Assembly (NCBI GenBank): GCA_900542635.1
Contig: UQOJ01000057.1
Span: 1 to 13,849 of the forward strand
Length of the DNA stretch: 13,849 bases
Direction of reading: 5' to 3'
Source: an uncultured Collinsella sp.
GTDB lineage: Bacteria > Actinomycetota > Coriobacteriia > Coriobacteriales > Coriobacteriaceae
Below are positions 6,447-13,229 of this stretch, piece after piece (the first letter of the stretch is position 1; every line of letters begins with the position of its first letter). The notes below the pieces were generated by a model. That model was not told the DNA's origin, did no database searches, and saw only the letters and a list, made by a program, of their open reading frames with translations. Both the position numbers and the translations under genes were made by a program.

Positions 6447-7460
6447 TTAATAACGCTCAAAGAAGGCAAGCGCGTTGTCGCTGCAGAGCTTCTGCATCAC
6501 GGTCTTGCCAAAGTGCTTGGAGAGCATGTTCTGGAACTCGGGCATCTTGCTGGCGTCGGAGAGGAAAGCGGGCACAGTGGCGCCGTCCCAGTCGCCGCCG
6601 AGCGCGATGACGTCCTCGCCGTCCAGGTCGAGCCAGTGCTCGATATGTGCCGCTAGCTGGTCGAAGGTGACGTCTGCGGCGGTCTTGTCGGTTGCGTCGT
6701 TGGAAAGGAACTCGCTGCAGTAGTTGAGACCGACGATGCCACCCATGTCGCGAATGGTGCGGAACTGGTCGTCGGTGAGGTTGCGCTTGACGCCGCAAAC
6801 CGCACGGGAGTTGGAGTGACTGGCGACGAAGGGGCGCGTGGCGTGGGCGACAACCTCGTCAAAGCACTCATCGTTGAGGTGGGAGACGTCAAGCACCATG
6901 CCGGCGTGCTCCATCTGCGTAAGTGCCTCGATGCCGGCGGCGGTGAGACCGGCGTGGGTATCGTGTCCGCTCGCGAGCGGCCCCTGTGCGTTCCAGCTGA
7001 GTGATGACATGAGCACGCCCAGGCTCTTGAGCACTTCGATCAGCGCGGGGTCCTCGGCAAAGAACGTGGCGTTTTCGATGGTGTGGATGCAAGCGACCTT
7101 GCCGTCCTTGAGCGCGGGACGAATGTCTGCGGCGCTGCGCACGTTGACCATGCGGTCGTGGTTGAGCATTGCCTGGCCGCTCATGTGCGCCATGATCTGC
7201 GCCTGGAAGCGCGCGGCGTGGGCGGTGGGAATCTCGTCGGGGACAAACGTGGCGAAGCACTGCGCCCACGGCGTGTTGCCGATCTTTGCGAGCGAGATGG
7301 CGCAGGCGTTGCCCTCGATGAGGTCGAAATCTTGCGGATGCGTTTCGTCGCCGGGGAAATAACCGTCGGTGCCGGCGGTAAAGCGCAGGTCGAGATCGAG
7401 CGTGGCCCAGCCGATGCGGTCGGCGGTGTCGCAGTGTAGGTCAAATACGGGATATGCCAT
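6447..7460 (-). CDS. Membrane dipeptidase-type peptidase (family M19)
   Basis: A 337-residue binuclear zinc dipeptidase of the renal dipeptidase family. Matching the human enzyme, metal and catalytic ligands are seen as His9 and Asp11 (LHCDT), the bridging Glu129 (HTIEN), His194 (DVSHLND), His215 (SHSNS) and Asp290 (GGDWDG). There is no signal peptide or lipid anchor, so this is probably a cytoplasmic enzyme cleaving dipeptides, perhaps including D-amino acid or cysteinyl-glycine types. ATG 7460 is preceded by GGAGGAA and begins at the conserved FDLHCDT segment; the frame extends ten residues further but has no site there. It is divergent from slyD. Confidence 0.95.
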   Translation of the reverse strand: MAYPVFDLHCDTADRIGWATLDLDLRFTAGTDGYFPGDETHPQDFDLIEGNACAISLAKIGNTPWAQCFATFVPDEIPTAHAARFQAQIMAHMSGQAMLNHDRMVNVRSAADIRPALKDGKVACIHTIENATFFAEDPALIEVLKSLGVLMSSLSWNAQGPLASGHDTHAGLTAAGIEALTQMEHAGMVLDVSHLNDECFDEVVAHATRPFVASHSNSRAVCGVKRNLTDDQFRTIRDMGGIVGLNYCSEFLSNDATDKTAADVTFDQLAAHIEHWLDLDGEDVIALGGDWDGATVPAFLSDASKMPEFQNMLSKHFGKTVMQKLCSDNALAFFERY

Positions 7461-7516
7461 GGTTCCTCCGGTTGCAGCGTTTCTTTGCAAACTGTCTTTG
7501 AATTGTATGACTAGGG

Positions 7517-7522
7517 TATAGT
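7517..7522 (+). promoter_or_regulatory. Candidate -10 box for the slyD operon
   Basis: TATAGT, followed by TAGCGCC, lies 59 bp before the slyD start in the divergent intergenic region. No good -35 sits at 17-18 bp. TTGAAT (7498-7503) is too close. The call rests on the -10 match and on similar boxes before folE and rnhA. Confidence 0.35.
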
Positions 7523-7580
7523 TAGCGCCATATGTTCATGGCGGCCCACGTTGTGCGCCGCCCTTATCACGGAGGTTACC

Positions 7581-8009
7581 ATGTCCAACCAGGGCAAGAA
7601 GGTCAAGACTCATTATCGCGGCACGCTCGACGACGGCACGCAGTTCGATAGCTCCTACGATCGCGGCGAGCCGCTGGAGTTCACCTGCGGCGCCGGTCAG
7701 ATGATCAAGGGCTTCGACGCCGCTGTTGTCGACATGCAGGTGGGCGAGAAGAAGACCGTGCACATTCCTGCTGCCGATGCCTACGGCGAGCACAACCCCG
7801 AGATGGTTATTACCTTCCCGGCCGAACAGGTTCCCAACATCGAGCAGATCGAGAAGGGCATGAAGCTTTTCCTGTCCACGCCGAGCGGCATGCCCGTCCC
7901 CGCCGTGGTCATCGACGTAACGTCTGAGGCCGTGACGCTCGACGCCAACCACGAGCTGGCCGGCAAGGACCTCAACTTTGATATCGAGCTCGTTGAGGTC
8001 GAGGACTAG
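7581..8009 (+). CDS. slyD: FKBP-type peptidyl-prolyl isomerase, SlyD-like
   Basis: A 142-residue cytoplasmic prolyl isomerase and chaperone. The FKBP core (about 1-68 and 119-142) is interrupted by an insert-in-flap domain (about 69-118), the SlyD architecture; AYGEHNPEMV and NHELAGKDLNFD are characteristic. E. coli SlyD also binds nickel through a His/Cys-rich tail and helps mature [NiFe] hydrogenase. Here the protein ends at LVEVED without such a tail, so any nickel role would need other residues. GGAGG (7571-7575) precedes ATG 7581. The UreE-like gene starts 3 nt after its stop, so the two are translationally linked. Confidence 0.93.
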   Translation: MSNQGKKVKTHYRGTLDDGTQFDSSYDRGEPLEFTCGAGQMIKGFDAAVVDMQVGEKKTVHIPAADAYGEHNPEMVITFPAEQVPNIEQIEKGMKLFLSTPSGMPVPAVVIDVTSEAVTLDANHELAGKDLNFDIELVEVED

Positions 8010-8012
8010 GCT

Positions 8013-8591
8013 ATGCCTGTGAATCTGGTTTCGACAGCGTGTCTCGGAAATCTCAACGACCCGTCCTATGAGCTTTTGCTTCGCCGGGAGCTGGGCGGTG
8101 TCTTTGGGGTCGATGAGCTACTACTCGATTGGGACCAGGCCGATGCCCGCACATTTGTGGGCGTGACGGAGCTGGGGCGTACGGTCGATATTCGGCTGGG
8201 CGCTGCCGATGGCGATCGCCTTGCCGATGGCGATGTGCTTGTCATCGACCGTTCGGGCATAGTGCCCGTGGCGGTTGTCGTGCGCCTGCGCAGCGCCGAG
8301 GTTTATTTGGTCGAAGTTGACCGCATGGACCCGATTGCGCTCGCGCATGCGTGCTGGGAGATCGGCAACATGCATGCGCCGCTCTTCCGGGGCGACTCGG
8401 ACGAGCATACCGTGCGCATGTATACGCCGGTGCAGCCTGTTTTGGGCCGCATGCTCCGGGGTGTCGAGGGTGTTCGGCTCTCGGTGGTTACCCGTGAACT
8501 CGATGCGGACCGACGCTTTGCATCGAGCGCGGCGGATGCCGTTGTGAGTATGGCTCCAGACTTTGCGATCGTAAAAAAGGCGCGCGGTTAA
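8013..8591 (+). CDS. UreE-like nickel-chaperone-family protein without urease neighbours
   Basis: A 192-residue protein whose order of motifs follows UreE, the metallochaperone that hands nickel to urease. The N-terminal domain has LLLDWDQADARTF, an xxGRTVDIRL strand and LADGDVLV. The C-terminal domain has DPIALAHACWEIGNMHAPL. His121 in GNMH corresponds to the conserved interface nickel ligand (His100 in the Sporosarcina pasteurii protein). A further C-terminal stretch includes VLGRMLRG. No His-rich tail is present. None of ureABC or ureDFGH lies in the window. It starts 3 nt after slyD and ends in a strong hairpin. Most likely it binds or buffers nickel for another enzyme; this is inference from the family and the SlyD pairing. 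Confidence 0.75.
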   Translation: MPVNLVSTACLGNLNDPSYELLLRRELGGVFGVDELLLDWDQADARTFVGVTELGRTVDIRLGAADGDRLADGDVLVIDRSGIVPVAVVVRLRSAEVYLVEVDRMDPIALAHACWEIGNMHAPLFRGDSDEHTVRMYTPVQPVLGRMLRGVEGVRLSVVTRELDADRRFASSAADAVVSMAPDFAIVKKARG

Positions 8592-8601
8592 CGTGCGTAT
8601 G

Positions 8602-8646
8602 AGTAAGACGGACTTTGAGAGGCAGCTATTCAAAGTCCGTCTTACT
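8602..8646 (+). terminator. 17-bp perfect hairpin after the slyD/UreE-like operon
   Basis: AGTAAGACGGACTTTGA (8602-8618) and TCAAAGTCCGTCTTACT (8630-8646) are exact reverse complements around an 11-nt loop. It starts 10 bp after the stop of the UreE-like gene, the right place for a terminator, but GTTGATGAGG follows rather than a U-run. It also keeps that operon apart from the downstream HAD gene. Confidence 0.65.
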
Positions 8647-8674
8647 GTTGATGAGGTGCTTTGGGGGAAAGCAT

Positions 8675-9472
8675 ATGGGTCTTGAGGGAATCAAGCTGAT
8701 TGCATGCGATTTGGACGGCACGTTGCTGCATCCGGGGGAGCACGAGCCGCGTTCCGAGGCCTTTGAGCTCATCGATGAACTGCATCGTCGCGGCATCGTG
8801 TTTATGCCGGCGAGCGGTCGTCAATATGCGAGCTTGCGCCATCTGTTTGCCCCGGTGGCCGATGAGCTCGCCTATGTATGCGAAAACGGAGCCCTGGTGA
8901 TGAGCGAGGGGCATGCCGTTGTCAAGCGCTCTATGGAGCGTGACCTGGCGATGGATATCGCGAATGCCGTGGTCGCCTACCCCCATGCCGACGTAACCCT
9001 TTCTTGCGAGGGGCACCTCTACACCATGAGCGGCAACGATGAGTTCGTCGACCATTTGCGCTATGAGGTCCACTGCGATGTGGCGGTGGTCGACCGCCCC
9101 GAGGACATCGACGAGGACGTCATTAAGATTGCCTTCCAGATGCCCGAGGTTGATCAGCCGGCGGCCCTGGAGTATTTCGAGCGCCTCTTTAGCGACCGTG
9201 TTGACGTGATGACGTCGGGAACCGAATGGACGGACTTTATCGGCTTTGGTTCGGGCAAGGGTTCCGCGCTTGCCGATTACGGTCGTGCCCTGGGTATTTC
9301 GCCCGATGAGATGATGGCGTTTGGCGATAACGAAAACGACCGCGACATGCTCAACGTAGTGGGCCATCCCTATCTGATGGAGAACTGCAACCCCACCATG
9401 CGCGACATCAACGACCGCGTCCGTTACGTGCGCACGGTCGAAGAAGAGCTGCGTCGCCTGCTTGCCGAGTAG
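8675..9472 (+). CDS. Cof-type HAD-family phosphatase
   Basis: A 265-residue haloacid-dehalogenase-superfamily hydrolase of the Cof (class IIB cap) type. It dephosphorylates small phosphorylated metabolites through an aspartyl-phosphate intermediate. All four motifs are visible: DLDGT with Asp12 and Asp14, Ser47 in PASGRQ, Lys195 in GSGKGSAL, and GDNEND with Asp218 and Asp222. The cap domain lies between motifs II and III (about 80-185). ATG 8675 follows GGGGGAAA; earlier in-frame starts fall within the preceding hairpin. The substrate cannot be told from sequence. It converges on the perR-like gene, with 15 bp between stops and no clear terminator. Confidence 0.93.
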   Translation: MGLEGIKLIACDLDGTLLHPGEHEPRSEAFELIDELHRRGIVFMPASGRQYASLRHLFAPVADELAYVCENGALVMSEGHAVVKRSMERDLAMDIANAVVAYPHADVTLSCEGHLYTMSGNDEFVDHLRYEVHCDVAVVDRPEDIDEDVIKIAFQMPEVDQPAALEYFERLFSDRVDVMTSGTEWTDFIGFGSGKGSALADYGRALGISPDEMMAFGDNENDRDMLNVVGHPYLMENCNPTMRDINDRVRYVRTVEEELRRLLAE

Positions 9473-9487
9473 GCATATCCCAAACAT

Positions 9488-9868
9488 CTACCGGCAGTCG
9501 GGGCAGAGACCCTCGAAGATGGTGTAGTGCGACGTGACGTGCCAGCCGATTTGCTCGGACGCTTTGGCGTCGAGCTGGGCATCGAAGGGGAGCGGTACGT
9601 CGATGACGCGGCTGCACGAGGTGCAGATGATGTGTGCGTGCGGCTCGATGGTGCGATCGAAGCGACTCCCGCCCGGCGTCTTGATCGAGAGGATTTCTCC
9701 GGCGTCGGCCAAGAGATTGAGGTTGCGGTAGACCGTGCCGCGGCTGATCTTGTCATCCTGTTCGCGCACGGCGTTGTAGATTTCGTCGGCGGTGGGATGG
9801 TTATAGCTTTGGCGCACGGCGTCAAGAACCAGCTTTCGCTGTTTGGTATTCCTTCTTTGCACCGCCAT
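9488..9868 (-). CDS. perR: Fur-family regulator, PerR-like
   Basis: A 126-residue metal-dependent repressor. An N-terminal winged helix (about 1-70, with SRGTVYRNLNLL as recognition region) precedes a metal-binding dimerisation domain. Structural zinc cysteines are Cys82/Cys85 and Cys122/Cys125. The regulatory ligand set of B. subtilis PerR is intact: His24, Asp71, His77, His79 and Asp90. Asp rather than Glu at the last position (RVIDV) favours a peroxide sensor over an iron-sensing Fur, since oxidation needs this aspartate. In an anaerobe it would control peroxide defence. GAGG motifs precede ATG 9868. The promoter overlaps a palindrome (9917-9933) that could be its own operator. Fur, Zur and PerR are hard to separate by sequence alone. 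Confidence 0.85.
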   Translation of the reverse strand: MAVQRRNTKQRKLVLDAVRQSYNHPTADEIYNAVREQDDKISRGTVYRNLNLLADAGEILSIKTPGGSRFDRTIEPHAHIICTSCSRVIDVPLPFDAQLDAKASEQIGWHVTSHYTIFEGLCPDCR

Positions 9869-9904
9869 GCGCCTCGCCTCTTTTCTATCAACGGTCGTAG
9901 GTAA

Positions 9905-9933
9905 ATGATACCGTATTTAGCACACAATACTAA
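9905..9933 (-). promoter_or_regulatory. perR-like promoter with overlapping palindromic operator
   Basis: Read on the minus strand, TTAGTA (9933-9928) and TATCAT (9910-9905) are separated by 17 bp. The plus-strand sequence TTAGCACACAATACTAA (9917-9933) is an inverted repeat, TTAGCA-N5-TACTAA with one mismatch, covering the -35. This resembles autoregulation, but it is not a close match to the TTATAATnATTATAA PerR box. The operator also includes the stop codon of the acylphosphatase gene. Confidence 0.4.
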
Positions 9934-10340
9934 TAACGAGGCGTGAAACCGTCTTCATTGGCAAGTGGGGCTCGGGCCTGGGCGTCTACGAGGCGAAAAC
10001 GCGTTCCCATACGCTCGTAGGAGGCATGAAGCGCCTCGAGATGAGATAGGATATTTGCCGGAGCCCCCTGTATCTCCATCTCGACTGAGCCGTCTTCCAT
10101 GTTACGCACCCAGCCGGTGAGCGCGCGTGCCTGCGCGAGGTTGGTGTTGGTAAAGCGAAAGCCAACGCCCTGGACTTGCCCCGCCCAGCGCAGGAAATAG
10201 CGCAGGGGAGTGTCTTGAGTGGCCTCGTCGCTTGCGAGCACAGTAAGCCTGCGGCGCAGCTCGAGCTCGACGTTTGATGGTTTTTGAGGCTCTCGACTGC
10301 CGCCGGTGACGCTGGAGAAGAACGTATCGAAGAGGCCCAT
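9930..10340 (-). CDS. acyP: Acylphosphatase with an N-terminal extension
   Basis: Hydrolyses carboxyl-phosphate bonds in acylphosphates. The acylphosphatase domain covers about residues 46-136. It has GQVQGVGFRF with catalytic Arg62 and GWVRNMEDGSVE with catalytic Asn80; their 18-residue spacing matches characterised enzymes. At 136 residues it exceeds the usual 90 or so, because of a 45-residue N-terminal part (MGLFDTFFSSVTGG to LASDEATQD) with no recognised motif. ATG 10340 lies 2 nt after the stop of the oxidoreductase gene and has only a weak ribosome binding site. Translational coupling to that gene is therefore likely. The perR-like gene follows after 61 bp. Confidence 0.9.
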   Translation of the reverse strand: MGLFDTFFSSVTGGSREPQKPSNVELELRRRLTVLASDEATQDTPLRYFLRWAGQVQGVGFRFTNTNLAQARALTGWVRNMEDGSVEMEIQGAPANILSHLEALHASYERMGTRFRLVDAQARAPLANEDGFTPRY

Positions 10341-10342
10341 AG

Positions 10343-11449
10343 CTATGCCTGCTTGCCTGCGTCGGCCGGGAAGGTTATGCCGGCCTGCTGGCGCACGGCA
10401 TCCATGATGCGCAGTGAGACGAGTGTGACATCGCGGTAGTGGCCAAGCTCGTGGCGTCCCGCCGGGGTCTCCCAAATCTCTTCCTTAACGTTATCGATGC
10501 CGCCGATGGCGGTGATAAAGTCTGTGAGTTCGTATTCCATAGTGTTGCTCGATTTGGGCAGGTCGAGCACGCGGCCGTTGTCTCCCTGTTCGCGCGGTGC
10601 CTCGGTCGCCGAGCCGCGTACGACGTCGCCGCGATAGTCGATGCGGACGTTGCGGGGCGTGGACAGATGGTCGATTTGTATAGTGCCACGCTCGCCTTCG
10701 ATCTGCGAGGGCAGCAGGTCATTCGTAATTTTGGAGTGCGCGAGCTCGACGGAGATACGGCCACCGCCGTAGCTGGCGAGGATGGAACCGCAGCCATCGA
10801 TGGGGCCGTGCGTGAGCTGTCGCGTGGTGGGATCGAGCAGAGTGGTCATGCTCGTAAGGCCGGAGGGCATGCCGAAAATCTCGACCATGGGCTCGACGGT
10901 GTAGACACCAATGTCCATGAGGGAACCCGATGCCATATTGCAGTCGAAGATATTGGTGGCGCGTCCCGCGAGAATCTCGTTGTAGCGCGAGGAATACTTG
11001 CCAAAGCGCAGCGAGGCGCGGCGAATGGGCGCAATTTCGCCCAGAGCGTCCTCAATGGCGTGGAAAGCGGGATCGTGAAGCGGGCGCATGGCCTCGAGGG
11101 CCACGACGCCAGCTGCCTCGGCAGCCCGGAAGACCTCGAGCGCTTGCGCCTCGGTGGCGCAGAAGGGCTTTTCGACGATAACGTGCTTACCGCCGGCGAT
11201 GCAGGCGAGCGCCTGCTCGTGATGGAGTGCATTGGGGCTGCCGATGTAGACGGCATCGACGTCGTCGGCGGACGCGAGCTCTTCGAGTGACGTAAAGTTT
11301 CGCTCGCCACCGCGCTCGGCGGTAAAGGCAGTACCGCGATCGGCATCGCGTGAAAGCGTGCCAACAAACGCGGCTTGGTCGTTGGCGTTGACGACTTGGA
11401 TAAAGTCGTCGGTGATCATGGATGTGCCGATGGTCGCGATGCGCAGCAT
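10343..11449 (-). CDS. Gfo/Idh/MocA-family NAD(P)-dependent oxidoreductase
   Basis: A 368-residue dehydrogenase of the glucose-fructose oxidoreductase/inositol dehydrogenase family. The N-terminal Rossmann fold begins MLRIATIGTSM, with a GTS variant of the glycine-rich loop. The family signature EKP is at 93-95 (HVIVEKPF). The C-terminal domain carries SGSLMDIGVYTVEP with Asp179 and Tyr183 near the expected catalytic site. Substrates of this family are mostly sugars, inositols and their derivatives, and this one cannot be specified. ATG 11449 is preceded by AAGGGGG; the same frame is open further up, but that part overlaps rnhA and is spurious. It is coupled to the acylphosphatase gene. Confidence 0.92.
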   Translation of the reverse strand: MLRIATIGTSMITDDFIQVVNANDQAAFVGTLSRDADRGTAFTAERGGERNFTSLEELASADDVDAVYIGSPNALHHEQALACIAGGKHVIVEKPFCATEAQALEVFRAAEAAGVVALEAMRPLHDPAFHAIEDALGEIAPIRRASLRFGKYSSRYNEILAGRATNIFDCNMASGSLMDIGVYTVEPMVEIFGMPSGLTSMTTLLDPTTRQLTHGPIDGCGSILASYGGGRISVELAHSKITNDLLPSQIEGERGTIQIDHLSTPRNVRIDYRGDVVRGSATEAPREQGDNGRVLDLPKSSNTMEYELTDFITAIGGIDNVKEEIWETPAGRHELGHYRDVTLVSLRIMDAVRQQAGITFPADAGKQA

Positions 11450-11522
11450 ACGTCCCCCTTGCGTTGTTTGGTCTACAGGATGAGTGTAGCGCGTGGGGAT
11501 ATAAAGCTGCGCGAAAACGCTA

Positions 11523-12008
11523 TTACAGGTCGCTCTCGTTAAAGCCGGTGTCGATATCGAGGTTGCTGCCGTCGGCCGCCGTGGTGGCGAGCTCATCGCA
11601 GCGCTCGTTGAGCTCGTGGCCGGCGTGACCCTTAACCCAGATGAACTCAACCTTGTGCTTGCTTTTGGCGGTGAGCAGGCGCTCCCACAGGTCGCGGTTC
11701 TTGACGGGCTGCTTGTTGGCGGTTTTCCATCCGCGCTTTTTCCAGCCGTCGATCCAGTGCTTGTTAAAGGCGTTGACGACGTACTGCGAATCGGAATGGA
11801 CCTCGACCTCGCAGGGGCGGTTAAGTGCCTCGAGCGCCACGATGACCGCCATGAGCTCCATGCGGTTGTTGGTAGTCTTGGCATAGCCACGCGAAAGCTC
11901 GGAGGTGAAGGTCTTGCCGGCGGGGTTGGTGTACTTGAGCACGGCGCCGTAGCCGCCGCGTCCCGGATTTGATCGGGCCGAGCCGTCGGTATAGATGATG
12001 ACCTTCAC
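11523..12008 (-). CDS. rnhA: Ribonuclease HI
   Basis: Cleaves the RNA strand of RNA-DNA hybrids, removing R-loops and primers. The 161-residue protein has the full catalytic set Asp8 (YTDGS), Glu51 (NNRMEL), Asp73 (HSDSQY) and Asp138, plus His128 in the KGHAGH loop. It includes the basic handle region (NKHWIDGWKKRGWKTANKQP), as in the E. coli enzyme. I chose the GTG at 12008 because AAAGGAA precedes it and MKVIIYTDG is where the fold begins; the upstream in-frame ATG at 12059 falls on the probable -10 box. It lies 73 bp before the oxidoreductase gene. Confidence 0.96.
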   Translation of the reverse strand: MKVIIYTDGSARSNPGRGGYGAVLKYTNPAGKTFTSELSRGYAKTTNNRMELMAVIVALEALNRPCEVEVHSDSQYVVNAFNKHWIDGWKKRGWKTANKQPVKNRDLWERLLTAKSKHKVEFIWVKGHAGHELNERCDELATTAADGSNLDIDTGFNESDL

Positions 12009-12046
12009 ATGGTTCCTTTCGTTGGGTACGTTTCGTGTGAGTGACC

Positions 12047-12078
12047 ATTGTAGCGCCATGCCCGCCGGGGGCTAGCAA
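12047..12078 (-). promoter_or_regulatory. Candidate promoter for rnhA
   Basis: On the minus strand TACAAT (12052-12047) matches the -10 consensus at 5 of 6 positions, about 40 bp before the GTG start. The only -35-like hexamer is TTGCTA (12078-12073) at a long 20-bp spacing, so the -35 is uncertain. Confidence 0.35.
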
Positions 12079-12093
12079 TCTACGATTTCTACC

Positions 12094-12107
12094 CCGTCTT
12101 CCGACGG
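12094..12107 (-). terminator. Short hairpin directly after the LysR gene
   Basis: CCGTC (12094-12098), loop TTCC, GACGG (12103-12107) forms a 5-bp stem next to the LysR-gene stop codon on the minus strand. The following bases GGTAGAAATC give no U-run. It may be a weak terminator separating the regulator gene from rnhA. Confidence 0.35.
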
Positions 12108-13010
12108 TTAGTTGGCATGGATGATGCGGTTGAGCTCGTCGAGGTATTGCTGCAAGAGGGGAGAGGGCTTGCGCTCGTCGTGCATGATATAGCCTACGTG
12201 CATCGCTGGGGCGTCTGCTAACGGGATCGATGCCATACCCCATTGCATTTCATTGGAGAGGACACCGGTCGACAGGGTGTAACCGTTCGACGTGATAAGT
12301 AAGTTGGTAAGTGTTCCGCGGTCCGAGATTCGTATGTTGCGGTCGCAAGGGATATAGCTAAAAGGTTCCTCGGCGTAATAGAAGGAGTTCGAGGTTCCCT
12401 GCTCAAAGCTGTAGCGCGTATAGGGCGTGAGATCGGCAAGGGACAGCTGAGGGCGGCGGGCGAGCGGGTGGCGCTCGCTAACGAAGACGTGGACCGTTGC
12501 GTCGAATAGGGGATGGAAGCTCGCGCGCGCATCGGCAAAAGCCTTCTGCAGAACGCGGGCGTTAAAGTCGTCCAGATAGAGGATGCCGATGTCGCTGCGA
12601 AACGCGCGGACGTCATCGATGATCTGCGAGGTGGTGGTCTCACGCATGATGAACTCGAACTTGCTGTCACGGCAGCGCTCGACCACGTTGACAAAGGCCT
12701 CGACCGAAAAGGCGTAGTGCTGGGCAGAAATGGCGAGGCGGGCTTGCGGGGTGCCGCCGTCCTCGTAGCGCGCCTCGAGCATATCGGCCTGCTCTACGAC
12801 CTGGCGCGCATAGCCCAAAAGCTCGGTGCCGTCGTTGGTGAGTGCAACACCGCGGCTAGAGCGCGTAAAAATTTCGATATGAAGTTCCTGCTCCAGGCTT
12901 TTAACGGCATTGGAGATATTGGACTGTGCCGTATAGAGGCGCTGAGCTGCGGCGTTGATCGAACCGGACTCTGCCACGGCGATCATAAAGCGAAGCTGCT
13001 GGAGGGTCAT
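12108..13010 (-). CDS. LysR-family transcriptional regulator, divergent from metY
   Basis: A 300-residue regulator with an N-terminal winged helix-turn-helix (about 1-60; SINAAAQRLYTAQSNISNAV is the recognition region). A periplasmic-binding-like effector domain (about 90-295) follows. LysR regulators commonly control a divergently transcribed neighbour, here metY. That suggests a role in sulfur amino acid metabolism, as for CysB, MetR or CmbR. The subfamily and effector cannot be fixed from sequence; O-acetylserine, O-acetylhomoserine or homocysteine are guesses by analogy. ATG 13010 has AAAGGA about 9-10 nt upstream, and the protein begins directly with the helix-turn-helix domain. Confidence 0.92.
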   Translation of the reverse strand: MTLQQLRFMIAVAESGSINAAAQRLYTAQSNISNAVKSLEQELHIEIFTRSSRGVALTNDGTELLGYARQVVEQADMLEARYEDGGTPQARLAISAQHYAFSVEAFVNVVERCRDSKFEFIMRETTTSQIIDDVRAFRSDIGILYLDDFNARVLQKAFADARASFHPLFDATVHVFVSERHPLARRPQLSLADLTPYTRYSFEQGTSNSFYYAEEPFSYIPCDRNIRISDRGTLTNLLITSNGYTLSTGVLSNEMQWGMASIPLADAPAMHVGYIMHDERKPSPLLQQYLDELNRIIHAN

Positions 13011-13026
13011 CGGCGTCCGTCCTTTC

Positions 13027-13056
13027 GATAGCTATCTAAAAAACCGATAACAGGTT
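13027..13056. promoter_or_regulatory. Candidate LysR-type binding region between the divergent genes
   Basis: GATAGCTATC (13027-13036) is a perfect palindrome 17 bp before the LysR-gene start. AACC-N7-GGTT (13042-13056) is an interrupted dyad ending 15 bp before the metY -35, at roughly -65 to -51 from the predicted start site. That is the usual location of a LysR recognition site. Neither closely matches a named consensus. Confidence 0.35.
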
Positions 13057-13071
13057 AGCGCTTTTAAGTGA

Positions 13072-13100
13072 TTGACCGAGGGAAACAATGCTCGTACTAT
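13072..13100 (+). promoter_or_regulatory. metY promoter
   Basis: TTGACC (13072-13077) and TACTAT (13095-13100) are separated by exactly 17 bp. This is the best promoter match in the window. Transcription would start near 13107, giving a leader of about 175 nt before metY. Confidence 0.7.
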
Positions 13101-13156
13101 TCAAAACACACAAAGGCGGTAGGTAATTAAGCCAACCACGGAACCGGGATGCGAAA

Positions 13157-13229
13157 GGAGGCCCGCATATGAATTGCTTACCAAGACGAATGCCGGGCTC
13201 CTGTTTGCGCCCGTCGGCGTGATCAGGAG
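13157..13229 (+). promoter_or_regulatory. Possible attenuator: alternative stems in the metY leader
   Basis: Stem A pairs GGAGGCCCGCAT (13157-13168) with ATGCCGGGCTCC (13190-13201), 11 pairs with two bulges, and covers the leader-peptide Shine-Dalgarno. Stem B pairs CTCCTG (13198-13203) with CAGGAG (13224-13229). A and B share bases 13198-13201 and cannot form together. A pyrimidine-rich run (CTCTCTTTTTATTTACTTTT, about 13244-13263) follows. The arrangement fits an attenuator; no known riboswitch consensus was recognised. Confidence 0.45.
13169..13222 (+). CDS. 17-residue leader peptide upstream of metY
   Basis: A short frame, MNCLPRRMPGSCLRPSA then TGA, is preceded by AAAGGAGG (13154-13161) at 7 nt, one of the best ribosome binding sites in the window. 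It lies fully inside the metY leader and ends 61 nt before metY. It holds two cysteines (codons 3 and 12), two methionines and three arginines. A leader peptide containing the residue whose pathway follows suggests attenuation by charged tRNA, here cysteine or methionine. Cysteine-containing short ORFs acting this way are known in mycobacteria. It could be chance, since no run of cysteines is present. Confidence 0.5.
   Translation: MNCLPRRMPGSCLRPSA

Noticed and set aside
8013..8591. UreE-like protein as a non-metal-binding relic
   Set aside because: I first thought the key His was lost at the QPVL segment, but the conserved interface ligand is the His of GNRH, which is kept here as GNMH (His121).
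10439..11290. A 283-codon plus-strand frame opposite the oxidoreductase gene
   Set aside because: The minus-strand product has Rossmann, EKP and DxGxY motifs and a good ribosome binding site. The plus-strand frame has neither.
11450..11890. Upstream extension of the oxidoreductase frame to 515 residues
   Set aside because: That part overlaps rnhA in another frame and has no family similarity. ATG 11449 with AAGGGGG begins the Rossmann fold.
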